Source of the DNA: Kiritimatiellia bacterium
GTDB lineage: Bacteria; Verrucomicrobiota; Kiritimatiellia; JAAZAB01
Direction: 5' to 3'
Assembly (NCBI GenBank): GCA_028718125.1
Contig: JAQUMN010000011.1
Coordinates: forward strand, 45,024 to 109,023
Length of the DNA stretch: 64,000 nt
Of this stretch, positions 25,596-34,610 are shown piece by piece. The notes below the pieces were generated by a model. That model was not told the origin of the DNA and did no database searches. It saw only the letters and a list, made by a program, of their open reading frames with translations. The position numbers were made by a program, and so were the translations under genes. How positions within the stretch are numbered: position 1 is the first letter of the stretch; each line of letters starts with the position of its first letter.

Positions 25596-26746
25596 TTCTT
25601 GTCGCGCCTCCGTCGTCTGTCGTCTGTCGTCTGCCTTTCCGTCCCATCATCCGTTCTCAGCCCCAGGGTCCGCCGGCTGACGGACGCCGCTTTCAGCATT
25701 TCCAGCGCAATGGTCGTCACATATCCGGGCATAACTGTGCGCAGGCAGAAACCGTCCTGGAACCTGCATTGTTTCGAAAAACAAGGCTGGCACAGCAGTT
25801 TGCCCATCGTCACCCGGTGAAAATCGCCATAGGGGCCTGTACGCTTCTTGTCGGTCGGCCCGAATACGGCCAGGACGGGCGTCCCCAGGCTGGCCGCCAT
25901 ATGCATGGGTCCGGAATCATTGGCAATCACCAGGTTCATGGCCTGCAAAATTCCGCCTAATTGCGGCAGGGATAATTTGCCGGCCAGGTTGATGACGCGC
26001 CCCTTGAATTCTTTAGCCATTTCCGCGCAAGCCGCCGCTTCCGCAGCGCCGCCGATCAGGAAAATCGAGGCATTGGCATGTTCCTGCAAATCGCGGCCGG
26101 TCTGGATAAAAGAAGACACCGGCCAGTTCTTGCTCGGCCAGCGCGAAAACGGGATCAGCGCCACGCGGGGTTCCGGCTCGCCCACGAGTTGCATGGGAAA
26201 CTCAACGGGAAACACCGGCGGCAAGACCGGCAAACCCAAGTGCCGGACCACATCCAGAATTTCCTCGACGGCATGCCGATCCTTGTTGCGGGAGCCGGCG
26301 ATTGCCTGGTAAAACAGCCGCGAACCTTCCCGGTGGAAGGATGGCCCAATCCGATGACTGCCGCGCGCAAGCCGGGCGACCAGCGCGCTCTTGAGAATGC
26401 CCTGCAGGTCCACGATCAGGTCATACGACTCCGCGCGCACAGCCCGCACGTCGCCGGCCAGGGCGCCTGACATGAAATCCCGCGCCAGCGGGATGACCCG
26501 GTCTACGTCGGTAAAACACGACACCAATTCCCGGTATTGCGGGTGCACCACCCAGTCAATCCTCGCTTGCAGGCCGGCCTTCAGGCAGTGCACGGCCGGG
26601 AGGGCATGAAACAGGTCGCCCAACGAACTTAATTTAACCACCAGCACGCGCGCGCCATTCGCACCTGCAATCCATTGCGGGGGGACAGTCGTGGAAGGCT
26701 GGGCAGTTGTTTTCATGCTGTCAGGCGACGGCGCGTTGGCCGCCAT
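25571..26746 (-). CDS. Glycosyltransferase family 9 (ADP-heptose:LPS heptosyltransferase-like)
   Basis: About 391 residues; the start is uncertain because the frame is open to 26857 and no in-frame start has a convincing ribosome-binding site. GT9 landmarks: A-R-V-L-V-V-K-L-S-S-L-G-D-L-F-H-A-L-P near the N-terminus, D-L-I-V-D-L-Q-G, R-W-P-S-K-N-W-P in the linker, and N-D-S-G-P-M-H-M-A-A-S-L-G-T with F-G-P-T-D for donor binding. GT9 enzymes add heptose (or related sugars) to the lipopolysaccharide core at the inner membrane. The last ~28 residues, rich in Arg, Thr and Asp, are encoded by a heptameric repeat and look like a recent extension. Confidence 0.85.
   Translation of the reverse strand: MAANAPSPDSMKTTAQPSTTVPPQWIAGANGARVLVVKLSSLGDLFHALPAVHCLKAGLQARIDWVVHPQYRELVSCFTDVDRVIPLARDFMSGALAGDVRAVRAESYDLIVDLQGILKSALVARLARGSHRIGPSFHREGSRLFYQAIAGSRNKDRHAVEEILDVVRHLGLPVLPPVFPVEFPMQLVGEPEPRVALIPFSRWPSKNWPVSSFIQTGRDLQEHANASIFLIGGAAEAAACAEMAKEFKGRVINLAGKLSLPQLGGILQAMNLVIANDSGPMHMAASLGTPVLAVFGPTDKKRTGPYGDFHRVTMGKLLCQPCFSKQCRFQDGFCLRTVMPGYVTTIALEMLKAASVSRRTLGLRTDDGTERQTTDDRRRRRDKKCHIEIMT
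25614..25634. repeat. Three heptameric units at the GT9/TolC junction
   Basis: CGTCTGT, CGTCTGT, CGTCTGC in phase at 25614-25634, followed by CTTTCCG. It lies inside the 3' end of the GT9 frame, giving the atypical T-D-D-R-R-R-R-R tail, and just upstream of the TolC start. Same 7-nt periodicity as the other spacers. Confidence 0.65.
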
Positions 26747-26914
26747 TTCTTTCGTGCGCATATCATATCGCACAACAAGTCCACGATGCAACGGAAAAAC
26801 ACGGACCTGGTCAGAACCGCTTGACTGATGCGGCGCGTAACGATAATGTGTACCCATTCATGGTTCGCAATATGAAATTGTAAATCAGGAAAGAACGCTT
26901 CCTGTCCGGCCGCA

Positions 26915-26957
26915 ACCCGCCTGCAGCGCTATGCGCGGCATAGCGCTGCAGGCGGGT
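26915..26957. promoter_or_regulatory. Perfect 20-bp inverted repeat upstream of P-type ATPase
   Basis: Arms 26915-26934 and 26938-26957 are exact reverse complements around a 3-nt GCG loop. The element ends 23 bp before the chosen ATG and 5-10 bp before the presumed GGA ribosome-binding site. As RNA it would be a very stable hairpin; as DNA it is a near-perfect palindrome suited to a dimeric repressor or a metal-responsive regulator. No T-run follows, so a simple terminator is less likely. Confidence 0.7.
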
Positions 26958-26980
26958 CAACGTAGCTGGAACGCTTGCCT

Positions 26981-29584
26981 ATGAACACAGATTTTGATCT
27001 TACGCGCATATCCGGACTTGCCGAAGATGAGGCCCTGCGACGGCTTCGCGAGGAGGGCTTCAATGAAATTCCTTCCTCGCGACAGCGCGGATTGTTGCAT
27101 ATCGTCCTGGAGGTCGTGCGCGAACCGATGTTCCTCCTCCTGGTTGGCTGCGGACTGCTGTACCTGCTGATGGGCGAACTATCCGACGCGCTGATGTTGC
27201 TCGGTTTTGTGCTGGTTGTGATGGGCATCACGGTTATCCAGGAGCGGCGCACCGAACGGGCCCTGGAGGCGCTGCGGGACTTGTCAAGCCCGCGGGCGCT
27301 GGTAATTCGCGACGGCCGGCGACGGCGCATCCCGGGGCGTGAAGTCGTCCGCGGCGACATCATGCTTCTCGTCGAGGGCGACCGTGTGCCTGCCGATGCG
27401 ATCCTGCGCCAGTCCATCAACCTGTCCGCCGATGAATCCCTGCTGACCGGAGAATCCGTGCCGGTGCGCAAGTCGGCCTCGGAGCAAACAAAAGCCTCGG
27501 CAAGGCCGGGTGGCGACGACCTGCCGTTTGTTTTTTCCGGCACGATGATCACCGCCGGCCAAGGTGTGGCGGAGATCCTGACAACCGGCACGCACACGGA
27601 ACTCGGCAAGATCGGCAAGGCCCTGCAGAGCGTGACGCAGGAAGACACCCTCCTGCAGAAGGAAACCGGCCGGCTGGTCCGGAACCTGGCGATCGTTGGC
27701 CTGTCGCTTTGCACGCTGGTGATCCTGGCCTACGGGCTCACGCGAGGCAATACACCGCAGGCCTGGCAACAAGGCCTGCTGAACGGCATTACCCTGGCCA
27801 TGGCCCTGCTGCCGGAGGAGTTCCCCGTGGTGCTCACGATTTTTCTCGCGCTGGGCGCCTGGCGGATTTCCCGAAACAGGGTTCTCACGCGACGCATGCC
27901 GGCCGTGGAAACACTGGGCGCCGCCACGGTGTTATGCACCGATAAAACGGGAACCCTCACGCTTAACCAGATGTCGGTCCGGCAACTGTTTGCAGGCGGT
28001 GAACTGTTCGACACGAACGTTTCGAAACGGACGGCCTTGTCCGAGCGATTCCATCCGCTCCTGGAATACGGGATACTCGCCAGCAAGTGCGACCCGTTTG
28101 ACCCCATGGAGAAGGCCCTGAACGAACTGGGCGCAAAGTTCCTGGCCCGGACCGAGCACCTGCACCAGAACTGGCAGTTGATCCGGGAATATCCGCTTTC
28201 GCCGCACCTGCTGGCGCTGTCGCACGTTTGGAAATCGCCGGATGGAAGCATATTCGAAATCGCGGCCAAGGGGGCGCCGGAAGCCATCGCCGACCTTTGT
28301 CACTTAAGCGCCCTGCAACAGGACGAACTGGCCGGTAATGTGGCCAACATGGCCAATGCCGGTTTGCGGGTTCTGGGCGTTGCCAAGGCGCATTTCAGGC
28401 GCTCAGACCTGCCGCCACAACAACATGATTTCCGCTTCGAGTTCCTTGGTCTCATTGGCCTGGCCGACCCAGTGCGCCCAGCCGTCCCGGCCGCCATCCA
28501 GGAGTGCTACACCGCCGGCATCCGCGTCGTCATGATCACAGGCGATTATGCGGGCACGGCACGGAGCATCGCCCAGCAGATTGGCTTGCGCGTTCCGGAG
28601 GAGTGCATCACGGGAAGCGAACTGGACGCCATGAGCGACGATGAACTTAAGCGGCGCATTGGCAACACAAGTATTTTTGCCCGCATCGTGCCTGAACAAA
28701 AACTCCGGATCGTGAACGCCTTCAAAGCCAACGGGGAAATTGTGGCCATGACGGGGGATGGCGTCAACGACGCGCCCGCATTAAAATCGGCCCACATTGG
28801 CGTCGCGATGGGCGGACGCGGCACGGACGTGGCGCGCGAGGCATCGGCGCTGGTCGTGCTGGACGACGATTTTTCCTCCATCGTAGCAGCCGTCAAGCTG
28901 GGACGGCGCATCTTCGACAACATCAAGAAGGCCGTGGCTTATATTTTTGCGGTACACGTTCCGATCGCCGGGCTGGCGATAATTCCGATGTTCTTCCGCG
29001 ATTGGCTGCCCCTGCTCCTGCCCGTGCATGTGGCCTTCCTGGAACTCATCATTGACCCCGCCTGCTCGATCATTTTCGAGGCGGAGAACGCGGAGCCAAA
29101 TGCGATGCGCCGCCCGCCGCGCAATTCGAAAAACAGGTTGTTCAGCCGGGGCTCGCTTCTGCTCAGCCTCTTTCAGGGCGCCAGCGTGCTGGCCGCCATT
29201 ATCGTCCTGCTGGCCGTCAGCGCACGCCTGGGGCTTGCCGACGAGAACTCGCGCCGGACGCTGGCGTTCATCGCGCTGGTAGTGGCCAATCTCGGCCTCA
29301 TTCTTACCAATCGTTCCTGGAACCGAACGACCTTTTCAATGTTCCGGGAACCAAACCGGGCCTTGTGGTGGGTGGTGGGTGGCGCGATCGCAGCGATGAC
29401 GCTGCTCTTGAATGTTCCCTTCCTGCGCGAACTTTTCCACTTCGCTCCGCTCCACCTTATGGACATCCTGATCAGTATCGCGGCCGGCATCGCGAGCATC
29501 CTGTGGTTCGAACTGCTGAAGCTGACACCATTATTGAATAGCACTTCGGCTGAAAAGACGCCGGAACGGCGCTTGCTTCCTTAA
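26981..29584 (+). CDS. P-type cation-transporting ATPase (P2-type, Ca2+-like)
   Basis: 867 residues from the ATG at 26981; a TTG two codons upstream is less likely. N-terminal cation ATPase domain (G-L-A-E-D-E-A-L-R-R-L), actuator motif L-T-G-E-S-V-P-V, membrane helix 4 motif L-L-P-E-E-F-P-V-V, phosphorylation motif C-T-D-K-T-G-T-L-T, T-G-D-Y and hinge T-G-D-G-V-N-D-A-P-A-L-K, then four or more C-terminal helices. Helix 4 with P-E-E-F-P is typical of a bacterial P2-type subgroup related to Ca2+ pumps; ion choice cannot be fixed from sequence. A single gene with a large palindrome in front of it, suggesting specific regulation. Confidence 0.9.
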   Translation: MNTDFDLTRISGLAEDEALRRLREEGFNEIPSSRQRGLLHIVLEVVREPMFLLLVGCGLLYLLMGELSDALMLLGFVLVVMGITVIQERRTERALEALRDLSSPRALVIRDGRRRRIPGREVVRGDIMLLVEGDRVPADAILRQSINLSADESLLTGESVPVRKSASEQTKASARPGGDDLPFVFSGTMITAGQGVAEILTTGTHTELGKIGKALQSVTQEDTLLQKETGRLVRNLAIVGLSLCTLVILAYGLTRGNTPQAWQQGLLNGITLAMALLPEEFPVVLTIFLALGAWRISRNRVLTRRMPAVETLGAATVLCTDKTGTLTLNQMSVRQLFAGGELFDTNVSKRTALSERFHPLLEYGILASKCDPFDPMEKALNELGAKFLARTEHLHQNWQLIREYPLSPHLLALSHVWKSPDGSIFEIAAKGAPEAIADLCHLSALQQDELAGNVANMANAGLRVLGVAKAHFRRSDLPPQQHDFRFEFLGLIGLADPVRPAVPAAIQECYTAGIRVVMITGDYAGTARSIAQQIGLRVPEECITGSELDAMSDDELKRRIGNTSIFARIVPEQKLRIVNAFKANGEIVAMTGDGVNDAPALKSAHIGVAMGGRGTDVAREASALVVLDDDFSSIVAAVKLGRRIFDNIKKAVAYIFAVHVPIAGLAIIPMFFRDWLPLLLPVHVAFLELIIDPACSIIFEAENAEPNAMRRPPRNSKNRLFSRGSLLLSLFQGASVLAAIIVLLAVSARLGLADENSRRTLAFIALVVANLGLILTNRSWNRTTFSMFREPNRALWWVVGGAIAAMTLLLNVPFLRELFHFAPLHLMDILISIAAGIASILWFELLKLTPLLNSTSAEKTPERRLLP

Positions 29585-29654
29585 GGCAGGCGGGCGTGCC
29601 TTACGCATTTTTCGGACCCGCGCGCGCGTGGCGTTTAGGCGCTTGTCTACCCGC

Positions 29655-30059
29655 CTACAACTCCACCAGGCGCCGCAATTCCGGAGCCGGACGCAGAACC
29701 TTACCCTCGGACGAAAGGCACACGTGCACGGTGTAGCCGGTCACGATAAGCCTGTCGCCACGGGTCACTTCGTAAGCAACGCGCAGGCGGGGTCCCTCGA
29801 GGGAACACCGGCTGGTCACCTTCAACTCGTCATCATAATGGGCAGGGGCTTTGTATAAACAATGGGCTTCCACCACCGGCAAAAAAACGCCCTTTTTCTC
29901 CAGCTCGGAATAGGGCAGGCCGACCTCGCGCAGCATGGCGGCACGGGCCATTTCAAAATACACCAGATAGTTGGCATAATACACGAAACGCATCTGGTCT
30001 GTGTGGGCATACGGCACATGCAGAGTATACTGGAAAACACGGCTGGTGGCGGTGGTCAT
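29655..30059 (-). CDS. Acyl-CoA thioesterase, YbgC/4HBT hot-dog family
   Basis: 134 residues; ATG at 30059 with AAGGAG upstream (the longer open frame to 30161 lacks a signal). The hot-dog signature H-T-D-Q-M-R-F-V-Y-Y-A-N-Y-L-V-Y-F-E contains the catalytic Asp and matches the YbgC/4-hydroxybenzoyl-CoA thioesterase pattern. It hydrolyses short acyl-CoA or acyl-ACP. It stands alone, convergent with the P-type ATPase 70 bp away. In many Gram-negatives ybgC lies in the tol-pal operon; here no Tol genes are adjacent. Confidence 0.85.
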   Translation of the reverse strand: MTTATSRVFQYTLHVPYAHTDQMRFVYYANYLVYFEMARAAMLREVGLPYSELEKKGVFLPVVEAHCLYKAPAHYDDELKVTSRCSLEGPRLRVAYEVTRGDRLIVTGYTVHVCLSSEGKVLRPAPELRRLVEL

Positions 30060-30493
30060 GGATGTTAACTCCTTATAACCCAAACGATGTGAAACAATAA
30101 AGCTCGGGACCCGCCATGTCAATTTATTACTGCCTGTCCAAAAAACGCAGGGCTGTGTCAAGAAAGGTCTCGCGGGAGCTCCCTCCTTCGTCCGGCAACT
30201 GCCCGGCTATGGCGCTCAGGCTGCCCCTCCAAAAACGCCAATTCTTTCGCGATATTGGAGGGCGCCCCGATCACGCCGCCGTGCCAAAAAACGCTTGACT
30301 AAATAACAACGCAAGCATAATAATACCATCATTGTAATGGGTTTATAGTTCAAGGTCTTTTTCCGTTTAATAAGACTTTCGGCAAATTCGCCGCTGGCGG
30401 AAAAAACGGCCCGTTTCCTGTGGACCGCACGACCACGCCGTAAGCGTGGCATGCCTCATAAGGCGTTGATTTGAAAGGTTGAAAGCAACGGTC
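30060..30493. other. Intergenic region (434 bp) between thioesterase and histidine kinase
   Basis: No gene seen. It holds a promoter candidate at 30295-30323 and a GC-rich block (about 30170-30290) without clear coding potential. Shortly before the kinase start is a small stem, CCACGC / GCGTGG, near 30432-30449. A leader of roughly 160 nt between promoter and start leaves room for a regulatory RNA, but no known riboswitch is recognised. Confidence 0.4.
30295..30323 (+). promoter_or_regulatory. Sigma70-type promoter candidate for the histidine kinase
   Basis: TTGACT at 30295-30300, a 17-bp spacer, and TAATAA at 30318-30323. The match to the -35 and -10 consensus is good for a genome of this GC content. 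Predicted transcript start near 30330, about 165 nt before the ATG at 30494. Confidence 0.5.
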
Positions 30494-32176
30494 ATGGCAA
30501 ACAGAGAACAATTAATCGAAACGGTGCGGATGACGCTGCTATCGGCCGAAGCGTTGGAATCCGCCAAACCCGTGAAGATTCCCAAGCTGGCTTCGAAAGC
30601 GGAGAGCCTGCCTCGCGAGGCCGTGCGGGGCATGCTGGGGATTTCCGAATACACGCTTTACCATGAATTTCTTCAAGGCATTTATGACGCCGTATTGATC
30701 ACGGACTGGGAGGGACGCATCCTGGATGGCAACACGCGCTCCACTGAATTCCTCCACTACGCGGTCAGCGAACTGCGTGAAAAGTCAATTTTCGACATCA
30801 TCTGCGGCTTCGATGAGGACCTCCTCCGTAAAATCTGCGCCAACCTAGATCGCGACCGATTCACCCTGATCGAGGTTGCCTATTGCCAGCGCAAAGATCA
30901 ATCCCTGTTTCCAGCGGAGATCGCCAGCAACAAGCTGCATCTGGGCGATGAAAAACATATTTGCTTTTTCGTGCGCGATATTACCCGGCGCAAGCAGGAT
31001 GAACAACTCCTGCGCCAGACCCGTGATCAGCTTGCCCGGGCCGAGCGCCTGGAATTAGCCGGCAGTATTGCCGGCCATATCGCTCACGATTTCAACAACC
31101 TGCTTACCCCCTTGGTGGCTTACCCGAAATTCATCCGCGCCAAACTGCCGGAAAATTCCCCGGCGCGCGCGGATATCGACGTCATTGCCAAGACAGCCCA
31201 GCAGATGGCCGACATCAATCAACAGCTCCTGGCACTGTCGCGCCGCGCCCATTACGAGCAGTCCGTGCTGAACATCAATGCCATGATTGAAACCGAGGCC
31301 TCATTCCTGAAGCGTGATGAGTTGGCCAGGGGAATCAAGCTTGACCTGGCCCTGGCGGGGGATTTGCTTAACATTAAGGGTTCCCCCCAACAACTCCTGC
31401 GTGTTATCCAGAACCTGTGCCGTAACGCCATTGAAGCCATGGGTTCAACCGGCACGCTGACGATTAAGACCGAAAACGCCTGCCTGGACTCGCCGGTGAA
31501 GAAATACGAACTGATAGCGCCGGGTGAATATGTCAAGGTCTCAATCACCGACACGGGACACGGCATTCCACCGGAAATCCATGACAAACTCTTCGATCCC
31601 TTTTTTACCACCAGGAAGGCCGATAAACAGCGCGGCTCCGGCTTGGGCTTGAGTGTCGTACGCGGTATCGTAAAGGATCACCATGGCTTTATTGACTTGG
31701 AAAGCACTGTCGGCATAGGTTCCACCTTCATCGTGTATTTGCCGGCCTGCCGGGACAAGATCCAGCCGGTGGAGCCGGAAATACATTATACCGGCACAGA
31801 AACTATCATGGTTGTGGACGACGATGAACTGCAGATCAATGTCATGACCCGCCTTCTGCAAGCGATCGGCTACACTGTCGAGAGCGCACATAGCGGCAAA
31901 GAGGCCCTGCAGCTGTTCGCCACACATAAGGCGAAGGGCTATTTCCCCCAGCTGGTGATCCTCGACATGGTCATTGGCGATGGCATGGATGGCACCGATG
32001 TCTACCGGAAGCTGAAGGCCATCAACCCCAAGCAAAAGGCCATTATCGTGTCCGGCTATGCCGAATCGCCCCGGATCGCCCTGGCGCAGACCCTCGGCGC
32101 CGGCGCTTTCCTCCGCAAACCGGTGACGTTCGAAAAGCTTGGCAAAGCGGTCCGACAGGAATTGGATCGGACTTAA
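30494..32176 (+). CDS. PAS-domain hybrid sensor histidine kinase with C-terminal receiver
   Basis: 560 residues from the ATG at 30494. No transmembrane segment, so a cytoplasmic sensor. PAS domain about 60-165 (D-A-V-L-I-T-D-W-E-G-R-I-L), H-box I-A-H-D-F-N-N-L-L-T with His198, N-box N-L-C-R-N-A-I-E-A (Asn311), G1 D-T-G-H-G-I-P (353-359), F-box D-P-F-F-T-T, G2 G-S-G-L-G-L (381-386). The receiver (436-558) has acidic D442-D-D, phospho-acceptor Asp491 in V-I-L-D-M and Lys542 in L-R-K-P-V. The HDFNN type H-box belongs to kinases often linked to NtrC-like regulators, but no response regulator gene is adjacent. Its stop overlaps that of the convergent MFS gene. Confidence 0.9.
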   Translation: MANREQLIETVRMTLLSAEALESAKPVKIPKLASKAESLPREAVRGMLGISEYTLYHEFLQGIYDAVLITDWEGRILDGNTRSTEFLHYAVSELREKSIFDIICGFDEDLLRKICANLDRDRFTLIEVAYCQRKDQSLFPAEIASNKLHLGDEKHICFFVRDITRRKQDEQLLRQTRDQLARAERLELAGSIAGHIAHDFNNLLTPLVAYPKFIRAKLPENSPARADIDVIAKTAQQMADINQQLLALSRRAHYEQSVLNINAMIETEASFLKRDELARGIKLDLALAGDLLNIKGSPQQLLRVIQNLCRNAIEAMGSTGTLTIKTENACLDSPVKKYELIAPGEYVKVSITDTGHGIPPEIHDKLFDPFFTTRKADKQRGSGLGLSVVRGIVKDHHGFIDLESTVGIGSTFIVYLPACRDKIQPVEPEIHYTGTETIMVVDDDELQINVMTRLLQAIGYTVESAHSGKEALQLFATHKAKGYFPQLVILDMVIGDGMDGTDVYRKLKAINPKQKAIIVSGYAESPRIALAQTLGAGAFLRKPVTFEKLGKAVRQELDRT

Positions 32177-33387
32177 GCACTTGGGCGAAGCGGGACCAAC
32201 TTGTGGCCCGTGCGGATCAGGTTGCTGAAGATGAGCATCAAGACAGCTACACCGGCCGCCGCCAGGAACACGGAGGCGTGCCCGTATTTCATCCACATCA
32301 TCCCGCCCAGGGCCGGCACGGACATGGAAACGGCATGGTTAATGCTGACCCCCAACGAGAGCGAAGGCGCCACGTCTTCGTGTTTGAGCGCAATTTTGGC
32401 CAGATAAGTATCGCGGGCTATGTTGGTCCCAAAAAACAGGAGATCGCCAACAAAACACGCATAGAGCACGCCCAGTGCCAGCGTTTGACTGCCGATCAGG
32501 TGCGCATAGCCGTAACCGATGCACACCAGGAAAACTATCGCGGAATCCACCACCAGCACCCACCGTTCGCCGAACCAATCAATGGCCCGGCCCAGCGCGG
32601 GTTGGAATACAATGCCCAGCACACCGGCCACCATCCAGAGCTGGGCAAAAATATAAGCCGGTTGGTGAAAGATTTTAATCAGCACCCACGGACCGAAGGT
32701 GATGAAAATCTGTTTGCGCGCGCCGAACAGAAAGGCCAGCGTGTAGTATAGCCAATACTGACGCCGGAACACAAATTTTGGACGTTGCAGATGGGCGTTC
32801 GGCATCCACATGGTGAACAGAATAAAAGCCGCGAGCAAGGCCACGATCCCGCCGATGGTAAACATGGTCCGGTATCCGGCGGCGAGATATTTCATCAGGA
32901 TCCACACCGCGGCACAGCCCACAATGCTGGCGGCAATCCCAACCCCCTGAATCTGACCCAGGCGCCGCCCCTTGTGTTCGGCATGGGCCAATTCCATGCC
33001 GATGGATGAGCGCACCGGCATTATCATATGCGTGCCCGTGTTCCAGACAAACATGAAGACCAGCATGATCGTCCAGGAAGCGCCCCAGATGGCGATGCCC
33101 AGCATGCCCACCCCGATGCACAGCGCGGAAAATGCGGCAATTCGCGTCTCGCTTAGAAAAAAAAGCGCCCCGGCGAACAGGGCCGTCAGGAGACCCGGCA
33201 ATTCCCGTGGAAATTCCAGCAACCCGCGGGAACCGGCATTCAAATCAAAGGTGTCGCTTAAAAAATTATTGAACGTGCTTTCGCCAATGCCGCCGGTGAT
33301 ACTCAGAAGTGCGATTCCCGTCAGAAACAGTTTCAGTTGCGGATGCATCTGCCGCACGCGGGCCAGAAATTGATTAAAATTGGTCAT
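32173..33387 (-). CDS. Major facilitator superfamily transporter
   Basis: 404 residues with about 12 hydrophobic segments in two groups of six. The start M-T-N-F-N-Q is followed at residue ~17 by K-L-F-L-T-G-I-A-L-L-S. The usual cytoplasmic loop between helices 2 and 3 shows only loose similarity to the MFS motif. It begins 6 bp after the NamZ gene ends on the same strand, so the two are co-transcribed and the carrier may take up a sugar released by NamZ (inference). The stop codon overlaps that of the convergent kinase (shared 32173-32176). Confidence 0.85.
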   Translation of the reverse strand: MTNFNQFLARVRQMHPQLKLFLTGIALLSITGGIGESTFNNFLSDTFDLNAGSRGLLEFPRELPGLLTALFAGALFFLSETRIAAFSALCIGVGMLGIAIWGASWTIMLVFMFVWNTGTHMIMPVRSSIGMELAHAEHKGRRLGQIQGVGIAASIVGCAAVWILMKYLAAGYRTMFTIGGIVALLAAFILFTMWMPNAHLQRPKFVFRRQYWLYYTLAFLFGARKQIFITFGPWVLIKIFHQPAYIFAQLWMVAGVLGIVFQPALGRAIDWFGERWVLVVDSAIVFLVCIGYGYAHLIGSQTLALGVLYACFVGDLLFFGTNIARDTYLAKIALKHEDVAPSLSLGVSINHAVSMSVPALGGMMWMKYGHASVFLAAAGVAVLMLIFSNLIRTGHKLVPLRPSA

Positions 33388-33393
33388 AGGATG

Positions 33394-34560
33394 TTATTTT
33401 CCCCGGGAATAGAGCAAGCAGGTCTGGCGGGTTGGCGCGAAGCCCCGCAAAGGTTTGAGCCATGTCCGCCGGATTTGTTCCGGTGTGGCGCCGTCCTGTA
33501 GCGCGCGACGGACGACATCGGTGCCGTAGAGTTTATCGAAAAAATCCTCGCGCGAGCCCGCGTGCTTCCATATTTTACGGGCTCCATACAGTTCCTGCAG
33601 ACATGACAGGATGGAAATCCCGGTATAAACGGGCTGAAATATATTCGGATTGGTTACCGCGAGGCGGACGCCATCAAACACGGCGCCAGACGAGCCGGCT
33701 GTTGTGGTTTTGTAAGGATGCGCGTAAAACGACACTCCCGGCAGGCGCCGCGCATTCAGCCGCTCGCACACCGGAGCGCTTTTCAGCCACTGGGCGGCAA
33801 ATACCTGGAAAGCCAGATTGGATGAGCGTCCATTGTTGATGGCCGGCAGGGACTCGCTAAATACAGTGGCCAGGTAACACTGCCCGGTCTCCCAGGCGCG
33901 AATGCCCGGCGAAGGTGAAATCCAGGGCGGCCAGTCCGCGCGGCGCTTCGGATCGCGCGCATATCCTTGCATCCGCGCGATTCGAAGCGCCACATTCAAT
34001 CCCAGGTTGGCCTTGAGCCAAAGCGCCGTTTCGCCGGGTGTCATGCCATAGTGCATGGGAACACGCACGCCCGCCACAAAACTTTCAAAGGCTGGAACAA
34101 GCATAGGACCATCCACTATCCGCGGCAGTGGGATGGGGCGATCGGCCACCACCACCTCCTTGCCCATCGCGGCAGCCTGCTCCAGCACATAGCGCAACGT
34201 GGTGACAAATGTGTAACAGCGCGCCCCGAGATCCTGGAGATCCACAATCACTGCATCCAGGTTCTTGAACATGGCCGATGTCGGTCGGCGCGCCGGGCCA
34301 TACAGGGAATAAACCGGAATACCCCAGCCCGGATGCCGCCGATGCCGCAGTTCCTGGCCGGCGCCGCCGAGACCAAAAAACCCATGTTCCGGCCCGAACA
34401 ACGCTTTTAGGTTGAGGGAACGCTCCCGCCACAGCCGCTCGGCCGAGGTCATGCCGCGGGTATCTACGGCAGCCAGATGGCTTACCAATCCGATGCGTTT
34501 GCCTTCCAGCCAGTGCCGGTGACGGATGAGCAGGACATCAATGCCCGGGAGAAAATGCAT
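33394..34560 (-). CDS. namZ: DUF1343 protein, NamZ-type exo-beta-N-acetylmuramidase (GH171)
   Basis: 388 residues from the ATG at 34560; a TTG start at 34581 is an alternative, and neither has a clear ribosome-binding site. DUF1343 hallmarks: P-G-I-D-V-L-L, the L-F-G-P-E-H-G-F-F-G motif with the conserved Glu, V-Y-S-L-Y-G, V-D-L-Q-D-L-G-A-R-C-Y-T-F, and D-R-P-I-P-L. NamZ enzymes remove non-reducing MurNAc from peptidoglycan fragments; orthologues are usually exported or periplasmic, yet no signal peptide is visible here. The MFS carrier 6 bp downstream may move the product. Confidence 0.8.
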   Translation of the reverse strand: MHFLPGIDVLLIRHRHWLEGKRIGLVSHLAAVDTRGMTSAERLWRERSLNLKALFGPEHGFFGLGGAGQELRHRRHPGWGIPVYSLYGPARRPTSAMFKNLDAVIVDLQDLGARCYTFVTTLRYVLEQAAAMGKEVVVADRPIPLPRIVDGPMLVPAFESFVAGVRVPMHYGMTPGETALWLKANLGLNVALRIARMQGYARDPKRRADWPPWISPSPGIRAWETGQCYLATVFSESLPAINNGRSSNLAFQVFAAQWLKSAPVCERLNARRLPGVSFYAHPYKTTTAGSSGAVFDGVRLAVTNPNIFQPVYTGISILSCLQELYGARKIWKHAGSREDFFDKLYGTDVVRRALQDGATPEQIRRTWLKPLRGFAPTRQTCLLYSRGK

Positions 34561-34610
34561 GGTGTTAACGACGAATGGCAACTTGCATTAGGCCGGCGGC
34601 AACTATTTCA

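Noticed and set aside
5107..25634. CRISPR array
   Set aside because: Heptamer blocks are short, lack constant repeats with unique spacers of 25-40 nt, and no cas genes are present.
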